DNA of 64,000 bases from Diadema setosum (lineage: Eukaryota; Echinodermata; Echinoidea; Diadematoida; Diadematidae): assembly GCF_964275005.1 (NCBI RefSeq), contig NC_092702.1, positions 3,659,501 to 3,723,500 of the forward strand, in the 5' to 3' direction. Made by a program: the position numbers and the translations under genes. The notes below the pieces were generated by a model, which worked only from the letters and a program-made list of their open reading frames with translations, ran no database searches and was not told the DNA's origin. Positions 49,635-61,500 of this stretch are shown piece after piece (within the stretch, counting starts at the first letter, position 1; each line of letters starts with the position of its first letter).

Positions 49635-49821
49635 AAAATTTCTTTATAACTGAACAAATGAGGTATAGAAAGATGTACTTTTGATAATTTTGGGACCTGC
49701 AATTTCTTTATAACTGAACAAATGAGGTATAGAGAGATATACTTTTGATAATTTTGGGACCTGCAATTTTACTTCGTTGTAAAAGAAATTTTGCTTGTAA
49801 CTGTACAACAGGAGTGCACTG
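49635..49821. mobile_element. pogo/Tigger-like MITE, copy 5, with internal 64-bp duplication
   Basis: The right end GTACAACAGGAGTGCACTG followed by TA matches the inverse of the family terminus. Inside, a 64-bp unit beginning AATTTCTTTATAACTGAAC occurs twice in tandem (from 49637 and from 49701) with only about three differences. The left terminus is missing or unrecognisable. Confidence 0.6.
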
Positions 49822-50111
49822 TACATGTGAAAAGTCAAATTAGAACTTTTGCCATTGTATTTGCAGTACATGTACAGTTTGATTTCACAATACATGTGCT
49901 CTCAACTAACCCTTTCTCTTCAATATCCACAAGATTTTTGCTGATATTACAATGTAACATGAAAGAGTGTGTTGCAAATGCCAAATAAAATTCTCTTTCA
50001 CCACATGATATAATCTGATAGACATATGTATTTAATCATCCATCCAATTACATTTGCAATGCACAGAACATTGTGAAAGTTACCATTGCACATACACTTG
50101 TGCAATGTTAA

Positions 50112-50455
50112 AGGGGATGGCTAGTAACTGATCAGTAGGAATCAGTGGGAATGCTGGGGATGATTGTTCCAATTCTTGTGGAATTCATTTACGAGTACAT
50201 TATATATCTATTGTGTGAAAATTATTTGCTTCAGAATGGTCTCACATTCAAGTAATGTGCAGTTTAATGGTTCCAGGCTGGCATGCCTGTACAGTGACGG
50301 GGCAATTGAACCGCACATTACTTGAACATGAGACCATTCTGAAGCAAATAATTTTCAAACAACAACTGATATATAATGTACTCTTAAATGAATCCCACAA
50401 GGATTGGAACAATCATCCCCCAGCATTCCCACTGATCAATTACTAGCCATCCCCT
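50112..50455. mobile_element. TTAA-flanked fold-back MITE (piggyBac-like)
   Basis: A 344-bp element with TTAA at both borders (50108-50111 and 50456-50459). It starts AGGGGATGGCTAGTAACTG and ends with the inverse, TTACTAGCCATCCCCT. The arms pair almost along their whole length (about 160 bp each), including ACTTGAATGTGAGACCATTC-type phrases on both sides of a centre near 50285. It shares AGGGG ends with the 22702 and 54782 elements but not their interior. Confidence 0.8.
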
Positions 50456-50636
50456 TTAACTCTGACTTGATAACATACACAAACCGTACATACAATTGAA
50501 CCTAATACTTGCCAACAGACCCTTGTTTACGGCCTTCCCTTCCATCCCCAAAATAAAGATGATGCTCATTATGATGACAGTGATATTGATAGTTATGAGG
50601 TTGATGGTATTGTTGATGACGATGCTGATAAGCAAA

Positions 50637-50668
<32 letters not shown>

Positions 50669-52079
50669 GGGGGGGGGGGGGGTATGCTATGGTGTCAAAT
50701 CTCCACACAAGGATCCGCAAAAAATGTGTACATTGTGTATGGAATGAGACCAAGAGATGGCAATGCATGCACATGGTAAATCCCCGGTAATCTTTTATGA
50801 TGAGATTACTCATATCTTTCACAGAATGCTACATTCTCAAGTGACTCAATTTGTCTAATATGAACTAAAACCTCGGAACAGTGTGTATATCTCATTTGCA
50901 CAAGAAAATATATCTCGTTATTTTCTTGTGAACTGTAGCACACATGTAATCCATGATCCCTGCTATTCTTAGAACTGAACATACCCTCACCTTACAATCA
51001 TGAAACATGTGTCACAAATACACTTGAGCATTTGCTTTAAAAAAAAAAAAAAAAATCAGGATGTCCCTTTTGCTTACTCTACTGCATGTGTGTGTACAAC
51101 GGAATAAAAAGGTCTGCATGTAAACATCATAGCTCATAATCATTGGTCACAAATAGCCATTTTTTCTTTCAATACATGTATCACAACTTTTATAATTCAA
51201 ACTTTATGGTGTAGTATCAACACTGTATACACAGTTAATTTTGCAAGTTGACTGGTCCTCACAAAAGTAAAGTGTGCATGTACAGTGTACATGTACAACG
51301 TATTGCTTGGCAGGGGGCGTGGGGGGGGGGGGGACTAATATGTGCCATCTATGATAGAACATCATGAGAATTGGGGGAATGAGATCTTTCATTAGAAAAA
51401 AAAAATCAATGACTGCTACAGAACTGGTACTAACTGTATTACAAATCTCACCTGTACCATCTTTTCTGTGTTCAGTACTCAAAGAATTCTGCTTCAAGTG
51501 CAATTTTCTGAAAGATAGGGGAGGGGATCTACTTTAAACCAGACTAATCAAAACTAATAAAGACCACGTTACTGACTTTGTATGACACCATAATTCCCTG
51601 GGTAAATATATCATTATCTTGAGAAATTTCCATACAAAAAGGTATCTACTGTATTATTACCAGGTAAATTGATTACCAGGTAGATTGTACTTACTACCTT
51701 CATTTCAGAACCCCTCCACTTACATACCATGATCTTGAGAAACGTTAATCAATTACTGTATGCATGCTCATAGGTACTACGAGTATTTACTGTTCACTGC
51801 AACAAATGCAGGTGCAAATTCTTTGTTGTGGTCACTTCACCAACCACCTGCCGATGCCTGAATGTAGATTACATCAGCATCAACTCGAGTGCCTCACTCT
51901 CTTTATGGAGTCTGATGAAATTTGGTGAGACAGAAACATGGAGACGATGCTTCCCAGCAATACAAATCTCCAGTCCATCGGCACGACCATCTACCGAATA
52001 CTCTTTTTTTGTGAGGTTCTTGGACAGTCCGTCAATCATCTTCAGGAGACATGGCACATCCTGGATGCTGTCCCAGTTG

Positions 52080-55000
52080 CTAGGGGGCCTTGGCAACACC
52101 AACGAGGGCAGGTCTTAGAGTCCTCTCGTGCAGCTTGTAACCCACCTTGGAGACCACGGCGACGCTCCCTGGTTCCTTGTCTGGCACTGGCAGCTCGAAG
52201 AGCGCCTCGTGGAGGTTGGGATCGAAGGGCTCGTTGTTGACGGGATTTATTTGAGTTAGATTGTGCTTGCTGAAGACCTGTCACAGCCACATGAGAGGCA
52301 GAATGTGTGACAAGAATTTGTGATAGCAATATGCAGACACTAATTCCAATACATTCAAGCACAATGGGATGCTGAGGTGGATGCTTACTCAATATCCACA
52401 TTCCAGATACATTTTCAGTGTCAAAGACATGCTTACACATCAATTACGTTTGAAAATGATCCCAACAGAATACCCTCATAAAATCAAACTGCTACTTGTC
52501 TCGCAACAAGCAGTAAACTACATTCAATGTTTTGAATTATCAGATAAATTGAATTATTTTGCAACATGATATATTCCTTATTGTCCTTTTGTACTTGGCA
52601 TTATATCAATCTATGTTCACTGACTTAACGAACCGAAATATACCTGTAGATAAGAAACCATACCTCACACTATAATTTATCTTTCAACACATGAACATAC
52701 TACCATTTGGAAAATTCCTTTTAGCATTTGACATTCTCAGGCAGTTTCCAAGAAAATTGTGAGCTTTTTGAAGTTCTGAACTTCACTGAAATAAGGCAAA
52801 TGGAATGCATTTTCCCTTTATTTCCAAAAAGATATGATGCATTATACAGGTACATCTTCCTTCCAACCCAAGTTTGGAAGAATAGTAATGATGACAAACA
52901 AATATGACATGTACCAAAAGCAGAGAAAGGACCTCACCTTCTGAAGTTGTGTCTCTGTCATCTGCAGACCTTCAAAGAGACCTTTGAGGTGGACGTTAGC
53001 GTCTGGGCCGTCTATTGCTTCCTGAGGTACACTAGAGGTAGCCTTTCCCAGGATGTCGGCAACTTCTAGCAGGTCTTTGCAGAATCCTGAGATTGCATAC
53101 AGTTTGGCGTCGCCAAGTTGCTTTGTGAATCGCATCCGCACATTTTCAGTCTCTGCAAGAGCGCGCTTGTATTTGTCCTGGAGGATACATGTACATTTGA
53201 AGAGGGATTATCATGGATTTCAGACCAACATTGTTAGTGGTTGCTTGTAGTTGTGTTGAATTTCCATTTGTGTGCATGGATTCACAAAAGAACAAATATT
53301 AGAGGGATCAATAAGTAAATAAAAAAAAATATATCGTCGTTGGGGCGACAAGACCTCGTATCTACAAAATGTCCAATGTTCAGGAGAGCCAAAAAACATG
53401 GCGGCCAAAGCACTGTGGCGAATGGGATAGCCTTTCTTTTGACATGCCGTGGTAGCTTCATTTTTTTAGTAAGACAGTTGGGATTTGGACAGGACATCAC
53501 TTAATCAATTATTTGACCATTACAATGTAATAAAAAAAGTCATTTTCACCAAAATTGCAGATACAAGGTCTTGTCACCCCAGCGATGATATATTTCTTGA
53601 ACTATAGGGAAAGATAACTTCTAGAGATGCAGTAATTAGCACAAACAAGCTTGATTGGTTACAAGTACATAATGCTGCTGTTCATGAACATGTTATGGTC
53701 TCATTAATGACTAACTCAGAGTAAGCACAAGCTCTTTTACAGAACCTGCCACTTTCAATATACAGTTCATGTACTAAGCATTGCCAGGAAGGCATCTTCA
53801 TTCCTTGGTCAATAGGGACATGGGCATTTTGTCAACTGATACACATGAAGTATGAACCCACAAGAAAACTTTGCATCTCCCATTTCAAATTTCACAAGCT
53901 TATCCTTTATACATACCACACTGCTTTCCCGAAAATCAATCACCTGTTTAGTGTATTACTATCTATGGAAACTGACCTCCGTTCCATAAAACAGACAAAC
54001 AAACAAACAAAGACAAAAAAAAAAATACTGTTTGCTCTACTGATCATCTATGATGTCAAACCAAGCCAAAAAGTGAACAGAGCTGTATAATATAATGCAA
54101 TAAGACCATTGGCTCCTATCTTTTTCTCTTTTTATTTTTCATTTGCTTTGTTGTTGTTTTTTTTTACCTAATAACAAAGGACAAAAATCACAAATCCTCT
54201 ATTCAAATACAACATTCCTGTATATTGGACATGATTCTTTCTCAGTCATTCTCTCCTTGATGGCCAAGAATTTATCATAGATGTGTTTCTGATTATGACA
54301 TAACAGTATTCTAGCCAGGCTACATAAATAGAGCTGCATCTTATGGCATATCAGCTACAAACAGGTTATTTCTGAACACCACAGTGCCTCAGAACTTACT
54401 GTATAGTCTGCAACTTGAGCCACAAGCTTTTCTTTTTCCTCAATCAGCTTCTGCTCCGCCTCCGATAACTTGGGCTCTTCTGCAGCTCTGTCCTTAGGAT
54501 CCGCACTACTGGCTTCTTTGGTTTCAACAAGTAGCTTGCTGCAATCACAATGTTCATGTTAACAGGTTATTGCATTGTACATGTACAACTGTACGGCATT
54601 AAACTAAGCATCTTAGGTGATGTCACATACAGGTACCCCATACACAGTACTTGCACGCAGGATTTTGATGAAACAGTGCATACTTCAAGAAATTCCAGTT
54701 ATATCAGCAAATACTGTGGGTAGTGTGTCAGTGACATTCCTAATCTTTTCCTAATCTCAGGAATATGTACCCTGTAGTTAAAGGGGAAATCCAGTCCAAA
54801 TATAAATTAGTCTGATAAGAAAGAGTGAAATGTTACAAGTTCAACAGTAAAATTTTGATTGAAATCGAGTGATCTATGACCGAAATATTGAATTTTCATA
54901 ATTTTTTTCTTACATGATCATTGGAAAATTGTGAGGTTATGACATGGTTAGCTCACTCATTTGCATATTCATATCCACTGTACAAGAACTGTTTTGCAAA

Positions 55001-57998
55001 AATTAGCATAACTTCAAAATGTCATAACTTCCTAATTTTTCATCTGATTTCAGTCAAATCTTTACTACTGATTTGAACTTGTAAGATTTTACTCTTTTTT
55101 TATCAGATCGACTAACTTATTTTGGACTGGATTTCCCCTTTAAAGTACATAATGGTTGTACTGTAGTCCAGTCAAATTTTGTTCTTGTTAAGATTACATG
55201 TATGCACATGCAATGTACAATTTTGTATGTAAGCAAACAGAAAGAATTTGCACCAACTTTTAAGCTAAGACCTCGGCAATAAAATACATACTTCAGGTTT
55301 TGTTGTTCACAATCTTGATCTCTTAAAGGAAAAGAGAAAAGAAGAAAACGACCAGACCCCTCCATTTCAGAAAGGAATAGTAAAAACAAACATGGAAAAC
55401 ACCCAAAATTTGTGACATTAAACATGGTTGATTGTTTGTATAATCTTCTTAAATATCGCATGTGTTCCCCAAAGCAGCAGCGAGAGGTTTTGGAAAGCAT
55501 TGCTTGTAATCTGTCAACTTGAAATTCATCAACCCTAGGTATGTTTATGTTTTCAGAGGTATTAAGCATCCAAATAGTCACTCTGCACTAATCAAAGGTA
55601 AAAGCATAATGCCCATATTTCAACCATAACGCTGTCCAAAATTAATAGAAAATGAAACAGGCTATGCAGTATGCTTTTGCAAGTGGTCAAATTTTGGTAT
55701 GGGATTATCACAGCGATAATTTATTTTGGAATTTTGTGAAATTTATGATGTATTTAAAAAAATCAACATTGAGAAAAAGTAGTTTGATAACATACAATGT
55801 ACATTGTACGTGTAGCTTGTGTAGTGTCTGAAAACTGGTGTTTTTACTCTAATTCAACAGACCAACATTTTCATTGCATTAGCCCGACCAGATGCCGTGC
55901 AAGTCAGACGGAAGGTAAAGAGCATGCTTATACAGTACATAATATTACAGAAGGTACATTTGTGATAAGTCCATGTGCGTCCATGGACAGCCTTCGCGAT
56001 AAGTCCATAGAAAAAAAAAACAAATGACACTTTCTAGCGCAATCCCCGACTGTCGAGGTTCATCGTTGCAGAATTCAAAATGGCACGTTGACCACTCTGC
56101 AAATTATGCACGCGCATGCGTGGCTGGAAGTGCAGCGATCTACTACTACTAGTATTCGCAATTGCGGGCGTGTGCTCTTTAGTACAATCTAGCTGCACGG
56201 TCAACAGCGTGACCTTTAGAAGTGCATTCAGATCGCGTGCGAACTCCCGATTATCAGATTTACCATTTGCACATTTAATTACATGCTCCATATAATCTTT
56301 GGGACCTCATTTTCGGTAAGTTGTGAAATGCGTACTTGTATCAGTGTATGTACATCATACATCTATATGTCGATAACATAGTTACAATGTAGGCCTATGT
56401 ACTGTCTACTGATGTAGTGTCATTAGTCTAATGAAGATTTAATACATTCAATGAGTTTGAGGTGACAAAAAGTGATTTTCAACTCCTTATCAAAACTCAA
56501 CACAATCGTAAAATTCGCGCTGACTGAGCTTGCTCTGTGTTGCAATTGCGCATGCGCCGATGCGGCCATGCGGGTTGTCAGTTGTAATGTTATCAATATC
56601 ATGCATGAACTTCAATATTATGATGAAGTCAACATCTGCAGCTGAACATGAAGAAATAAATTCTACGATAGCGCTCGTCATTCAGCACTAGATGGCGCTG
56701 TCGCGCATGTACATCGTTTTCTACACACGCAGTGTGCTCAATTTCTGAGCCCATTCGCGACGATCGCTAGCTGTAGCAGTTATGACAGGGTGCATTGATA
56801 TCATTCTTTTCAAAAGTAATACGGCCGTACTGCAAACAACATGTTCGAATCACAAACCTGAACTACTTTTGCCATCCTGTACGTGGGTTTGCGGCTGCTA
56901 CCTATCGCTAGTAGCCCGAGGAGGACGATCTGTTTGGCATGCTAAGTCGAAATTTCGCACTTATTTGTCGTGACCTTTGGTGTATTTTGTACTTAATCCA
57001 CATTGCGCAAAATATGGCAGTATCGAAACTTCACTTTTTTCAAAATTGAAATGTTTTCTGATTTTTTGAAAGGAAAATTTATCGAGCGCAAGTTAGCGCA
57101 TGTGGCAAGAACGGTACACGAAATGGATCTTGCAATGCCTGTTTCAGTGAAATTGGCTGCCCGATCGGAGCCCGGTGTAGAGCTTCGCGGTTGCTGCCGC
57201 GGGTGTCGCAGTGGGTGTTGTGTGATTTACGACTACCCGCAGATGCCGCGCAGGCTGCGCGCTGGCTCATCGCTAGCGAGCTCTTGTTGTTACGATGATG
57301 GGCGAATCAAAGCCGCCACTACAATGGGAAAATCGGGTACGCGAAAAGTTAGTAAAATGTGAGATTTTTTCAAGAAAACGAAAAAATAGACTGATTTAAA
57401 CACTGTTTATGTCTATATCACGTATTAATCTACGGATAATTGATCTCATTTCATGGCTTGATGTACATCTGATTTTCGGGTGGTGGTGGCTATCTACGAT
57501 CTAATTTTTCCCCAACTTAGCATGTACAATGACCAATGTACTTCTTCGGCCACATGGACATTCAGTCTCAAATAAATGGAATCTGATATGAATACAACAG
57601 TAACCAATATGTTGCATCATCATTGACCGATCATGCGTGCGATAGTGTGTGCACGTGCAGTGTGTGTCGTCGCAGCAGCAGCGCAGCGGGAGAGACCACG
57701 TACGATCTTGCCTCACCATGCACGGCCGGCCGGGATGCGCAGGCGAGGTGGAACTGTGCGATACACTTAATACAGTTTACAGCACTCCTCATCACCGATT
57801 ACCTCAACTGCATAAACTAACCACTCTTATTTTGCAAGATTAGTAAATTTACAAAATAAAATGAATATCTAGTGTAACAATACGTTGACATAATTACCTA
57901 GAACAACTTAGTCTTCTTCCCAACGTAGTATTTAGATTAGAAAATTGAACACCGCACAGACGTATCCTCTGCGCTCGTGAGACCATGGTGGCTGCCAT
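52080..57998 (-). CDS. GRPEL1: GrpE protein homolog 1, mitochondrial (nucleotide-exchange factor of mtHsp70)
   Basis: GrpE homologues release ADP from matrix Hsp70 in the import motor and folding machine. Minus-strand coding exons are 57998-57898, 54538-54400, 53177-52938 and 52277-52080, all with GT-AG borders and continuous phase, totalling 225 residues (human 217). Exon 1 encodes MAATMVSRAQRIRLCG and LNTTLGRRLSCS, rich in Arg and Ser without acidic residues, as expected for a matrix transit peptide. Exon 2 gives the coiled-coil dimerisation segment (EEPKLSEAEQKLIEEKEKL). Exon 3 gives DKYKRALAETENVRMRF and the core GFCKDLLEVADILGKAT. Exon 4 gives the beta domain with HEALFELP, VSKVGYKLHERTLRPALVGV and ends at TAG. 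Intron 1 is 3.4 kb and holds a TTAA MITE and a CTCF-like site. The start is the upstream one of two in-frame ATGs (residues 1 and 5); either could be used. Confidence 0.95.
53330..53591. mobile_element. MITE with TATATCGTCG / CGATGATATA ends (GRPEL1 intron 2)
   Basis: Left TATATCGTCGTTGGGGCGAC and the right inverse GTCACCCCAGCGATGATATA pair over about 35 bp (continuing AAGACCTCGTATCT / AGATACAAGGTCTT). It is 262 bp with no coding capacity. Ends starting TA suggest a Tc1/mariner-type origin, but this is not proven. Confidence 0.65.
54782..55139. mobile_element. piggyBac-like MITE (TTAA-flanked), copy 2 (GRPEL1 intron 1)
   Basis: TTAA borders at 54778-54781 and 55140-55143. It starts AGGGGAAATCCAGTCCAAAT, identical to copy 1 at 22702 for the first 20 bases, and ends GGACTGGATTTCCCCT. 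It is 358 bp, shorter than copy 1 by an internal deletion that removes one of the GCATATTCATAT arms. Confidence 0.8.
56685..56698 (+). promoter_or_regulatory. CTCF-like motif in GRPEL1 intron 1
   Basis: GCACTAGATGGCGC agrees with the bilaterian CTCF core CCASYAGRKGGCRS at 13 of 14 positions. It lies 1.3 kb inside GRPEL1, near the GRPEL1/CFAP58 promoter. A single motif match can occur by chance. Confidence 0.3.
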
Positions 57999-58593
57999 TT
58001 TGTAATAATGATTGCGTCATGATCCTTCCCATAATGCCCCGTACATCCCAATCGATCACAGTGTGAACTCGATCGACATCCGTTCGTGCGGAATGATAAC
58101 AATGATAATGTTCCAGTGAACAGTCACACACGCACAAAATTCTGCTTAAAGTTATTCTAAAAGTGATTGATACGACATCTATCTATGCATAAACAGATTT
58201 TTATCAACTATGATACGAAGTTATTGAGGTTTTTCTGTTTACATGATGGAAGAAAGGATCCACATATTCTAAACTATATTCAATTCGCGTTGTGTTATTG
58301 TCAATCCAAAATATGTGAAGCGGCATGGAAACGTATCAACATTCACCGAGCTTGCACGGCAACCCTGTGTGTGTGTCCTACAGATCCTACAGCGTCGCGT
58401 GCGTATACAGTGCTAGTGAAGCCTGTACACAGACGTAGACCTACACTACCCAAACAATATCGTGTATCAACACATTCAAGGCACGTCTGTTTAGAATCTA
58501 CATGATCTAGCACAGGAATCGAGACATTAAGACAGCATTTTGCGAGCAATACGCCGAATTCTAATCCAATAAGCTCCAGCTTGTGAAGCAGTT
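57999..58593. promoter_or_regulatory. Divergent GRPEL1/CFAP58 promoter region
   Basis: The start codons of GRPEL1 (minus) and CFAP58 (plus) are 595 bp apart and face away from each other, so both 5' UTRs and core promoters must lie here unless further 5' exons exist. No TATA box is obvious. A GGCAAC RFX half-site (58357-58362) is present, but its partner half is poor. The sequence immediately before the GRPEL1 ATG (CAAAATGGCAGCCACC) is YY1-like (AAnATGGCGGC type). Confidence 0.5.
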
Positions 58594-61500
58594 ATGACAG
58601 AGGTAAGGGGTTACTAAGACAGACAATATTTACCAGCGGAAAAGAAGCTTTATTGTTACAACTTATACAAGTAATACAACAATAACATGCTAATTCACCC
58701 AGTTAAATGAAAAAAGGGGACCTCCGGATGATTTTCAAAATTTTTCATTTGAACAACTATCTAAATTAGTTACACCGAGTAGTGTTAGACACAAACTAAC
58801 CTTTAATTTGTCATTATTGCTCATTCTGATGAAAATTGAATGGAGTCACTTTTGAAAAATATAAAGAATTAAAAAAAATTACTAACGTTATAGGGCCTAA
58901 CGCTTAACGTTATACTAACTTATAGTTTCTAACTTGCAACAGTTAACGTTAAGCCTAATTGAATGAAGTCACTTTTGAAAATATGCAACGTGAGCAGAGT
59001 AGTGTTGACATTTCTGTGCAACATAAATTGTAATAGAAAAACGTCTAACTGACGTTAGGCTGCTTCCAATTCATGATTTTTCTATTTCTACTTCTTCAGG
59101 AAGAAGGAATCGAGATGAAATAGAATTTAAGAAACTAACAATACAATTGGTAGGTTAACGTACCGGTATGGTTGGGGCACCACGTTGGCAGGGCACCTTC
59201 CCATCGGCACCCTGCGTATCATGTTTGCGTATAGAACGAAAAGGTACGCGCGGGATTAAGTGTCATTAGCTATAAAGTCAAAGACAATAAAAACGAAGAA
59301 ACGAAAATCAAACTCAAACAAACCAAGCTAAAAATTGCACATCCGCTCAGTACATGTACGACGCATGGCTGTGAAATTCACGTGTATTACCTATGGCCTG
59401 TGAAATTCACGTGTATTACCTATGCTGTGAAATTCACGTGTATACCTATGGAGGGGAGGGGGTGCCGATCGCAAGGTTCTCTTTTTAGCTGCGCGAAGAA
59501 AACGGACCGCACGCACTAAAATTGCGCTATTTTAAAACGGAGATTCATAATCAACGAGACGGTCACGACATTCAAAACTGTAGTATTTATGGCATATTTG
59601 AGGTAAGAATTAGGCGGATTTGTGTTATATTTTTAGAATAAACAAGCTACAGATCCTTAGGGTGACGATACGTGGTACCCCCAACCCTACAACTGTATAA
59701 CGTTAGAAATCTATTGATGGATTGTAAAGAAATTATTTTTTGTTTCGTTCCAGAAGAATTTTACATTGATGAGAATGACACGCACTTACCATTTACGGAT
59801 TTACATAATGGACAAATTTGTTGACTTTTTTTTTTGTATTTTTGTTTCCTTCCTTCTTAAACATAACTGCATCTTTATCTTGATTTGTCAGGAGAAGAAG
59901 CGAGATGACAGTGCGGGGAAGGACAAACCGGCGATTGAGGACAGTGCCTTTGAGGCACTGGAGAAGGACTTCCAGGAGGTTCTCAATGAGTTGATGGGCG
60001 ACCGGAGCCTGGAGAAGTTTCGCTCAGAGTATGAGAAGCTCCACCGCGCCCTGAAGAAATCTCACGAGAGCGAGAAGCGGCTGATGCAGAAATGTCGGGA
60101 GCTAAACGCGGAGATTGTGGCCAACTCGGCCAAGGTGGCCACTGCTCTGAAGCTGTCCCAAGAAGACCAGACAACCATTGCCCAACTGAAAAAAGTAGGC
60201 ACAATATTGTGACATTTAATAATGGGATACTTGGGCATTAATGTTTTTTTTGTTGTTTTTAAATATCAATGAGTACACTGTAAATTTTAGTATGCATACA
60301 TGTACTGAACAGAAAATGTGGAAAATATACTACAGGTACTTAAAATGTAATCTCAACATTTATATAATCCAGTAGGTGAGGAAAAGAAACCAATGTAGAA
60401 CCAATGAAGTTTTGACATACAGAGTTGTCTATTCATCTCCTCACAATTGAGTAAAAGATACATGTACATTGGTATCATTACAATATACTGTAAAACATGA
60501 TATTTTTGCGGCATGAAATTTTTGTGAATTGGAACCGACACCATTTTTCGTGGCATAAAATTGTTGTGAGTTACCTCTAACATTCAATGCATAGAAATAG
60601 TGTAGACAAGAACTTTTGCCAGCATTCTAGTTTTGTGAATCTTGGCTCTTGCGAAAATAGAGTGCACACGAATATTCCTCATTTTACAGTATATGTTCTG
60701 GTTATTGTTCTTGTGGTTGTTATATTAAACTGCCAAACTTAATTAGTGATTGTGTTTTTGACAGTTTAAGTAATGGTAGAAGATCTGTGTATGCCCGTAA
60801 AATAAGAATCACTCACTTTTGGCTTCATGCATTAATCGTTTTCCAATAATTCGTTATTGCCAGGAAATCGAGAAAGCCTGGAAGATGGTGGATGCCTCCC
60901 AGGAGAAGGAGCAGAGAGCGAGGGAGACCATTCAGTCCCTCAAGCTGGAGATCACTAACCTCAGCCGGCTGGTGGAGCAAGGGGCTGGACTGACCATGGG
61001 CCAGGAACACAGGTGAGGTCTGGTGCAGTGGCAGACCCAGAGTGTATTTGTGTGTGTGTTTGGGGGGGGGGGGGGGGAGGGGTGGAGGGGTGGAGGGGGT
61101 TGTCAAGTAAACATTGCTCAGATTTTGAATTGAATGGCATTTGATGAGTTTTTAGCAACAATCTCACTCACTTTAGAAACAAAGGTTTTTTGTCGTCTTG
61201 AAGCAGGCTTTCTTTGTTGTAAGGTTCAGGTTCAACCTTCATGCAAGCAGAGATGTGGACATACAGTGTATACTTTGTTTTCTGATTCTTAACAGGACTT
61301 GCACTGTTGAAACCTGAAGTATGATTTGGGACACAAAGATTTCAAACAGAAAAATGTACAGTCAATTATGATAAAAATGCAAAAAAAAAAAAACAAAACA
61401 AAACAAAAAACAACAAAAAAACGGTTTACTTTCAAAGGGCACACATTCATTCTTTCCTCTTTGTAGACCTTTGTGCTTGAATCATGCATAGCAGTATTAT

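Larger units (their letters stand above)
47701..52079. other. Convergent intergenic region between EIF3A and GRPEL1
   Basis: No gene was recognised. It contains several MITEs and microsatellites listed separately, a long T/G homopolymer at 50640-50682 and a G run near 51318-51333. The GRPEL1 3' UTR must lie just below 52080 on the minus strand, but no convincing poly(A) signal could be fixed. Confidence 0.5.

Noticed and set aside
57003-57362. A 119-codon plus-strand frame with Cys-rich segments (CCRGCRSGCC)
   Set aside because: It lies in GRPEL1 intron 1 on the other strand, has no recognisable domain or splice context, and the GC-rich patch explains its length.
58349-58362. RFX X-box candidate for the ciliary gene CFAP58 (GCTTGCACGGCAAC)
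   Set aside because: Only the GGCAAC half fits; the other half mismatches at about three of six positions, so it is not a convincing X-box.
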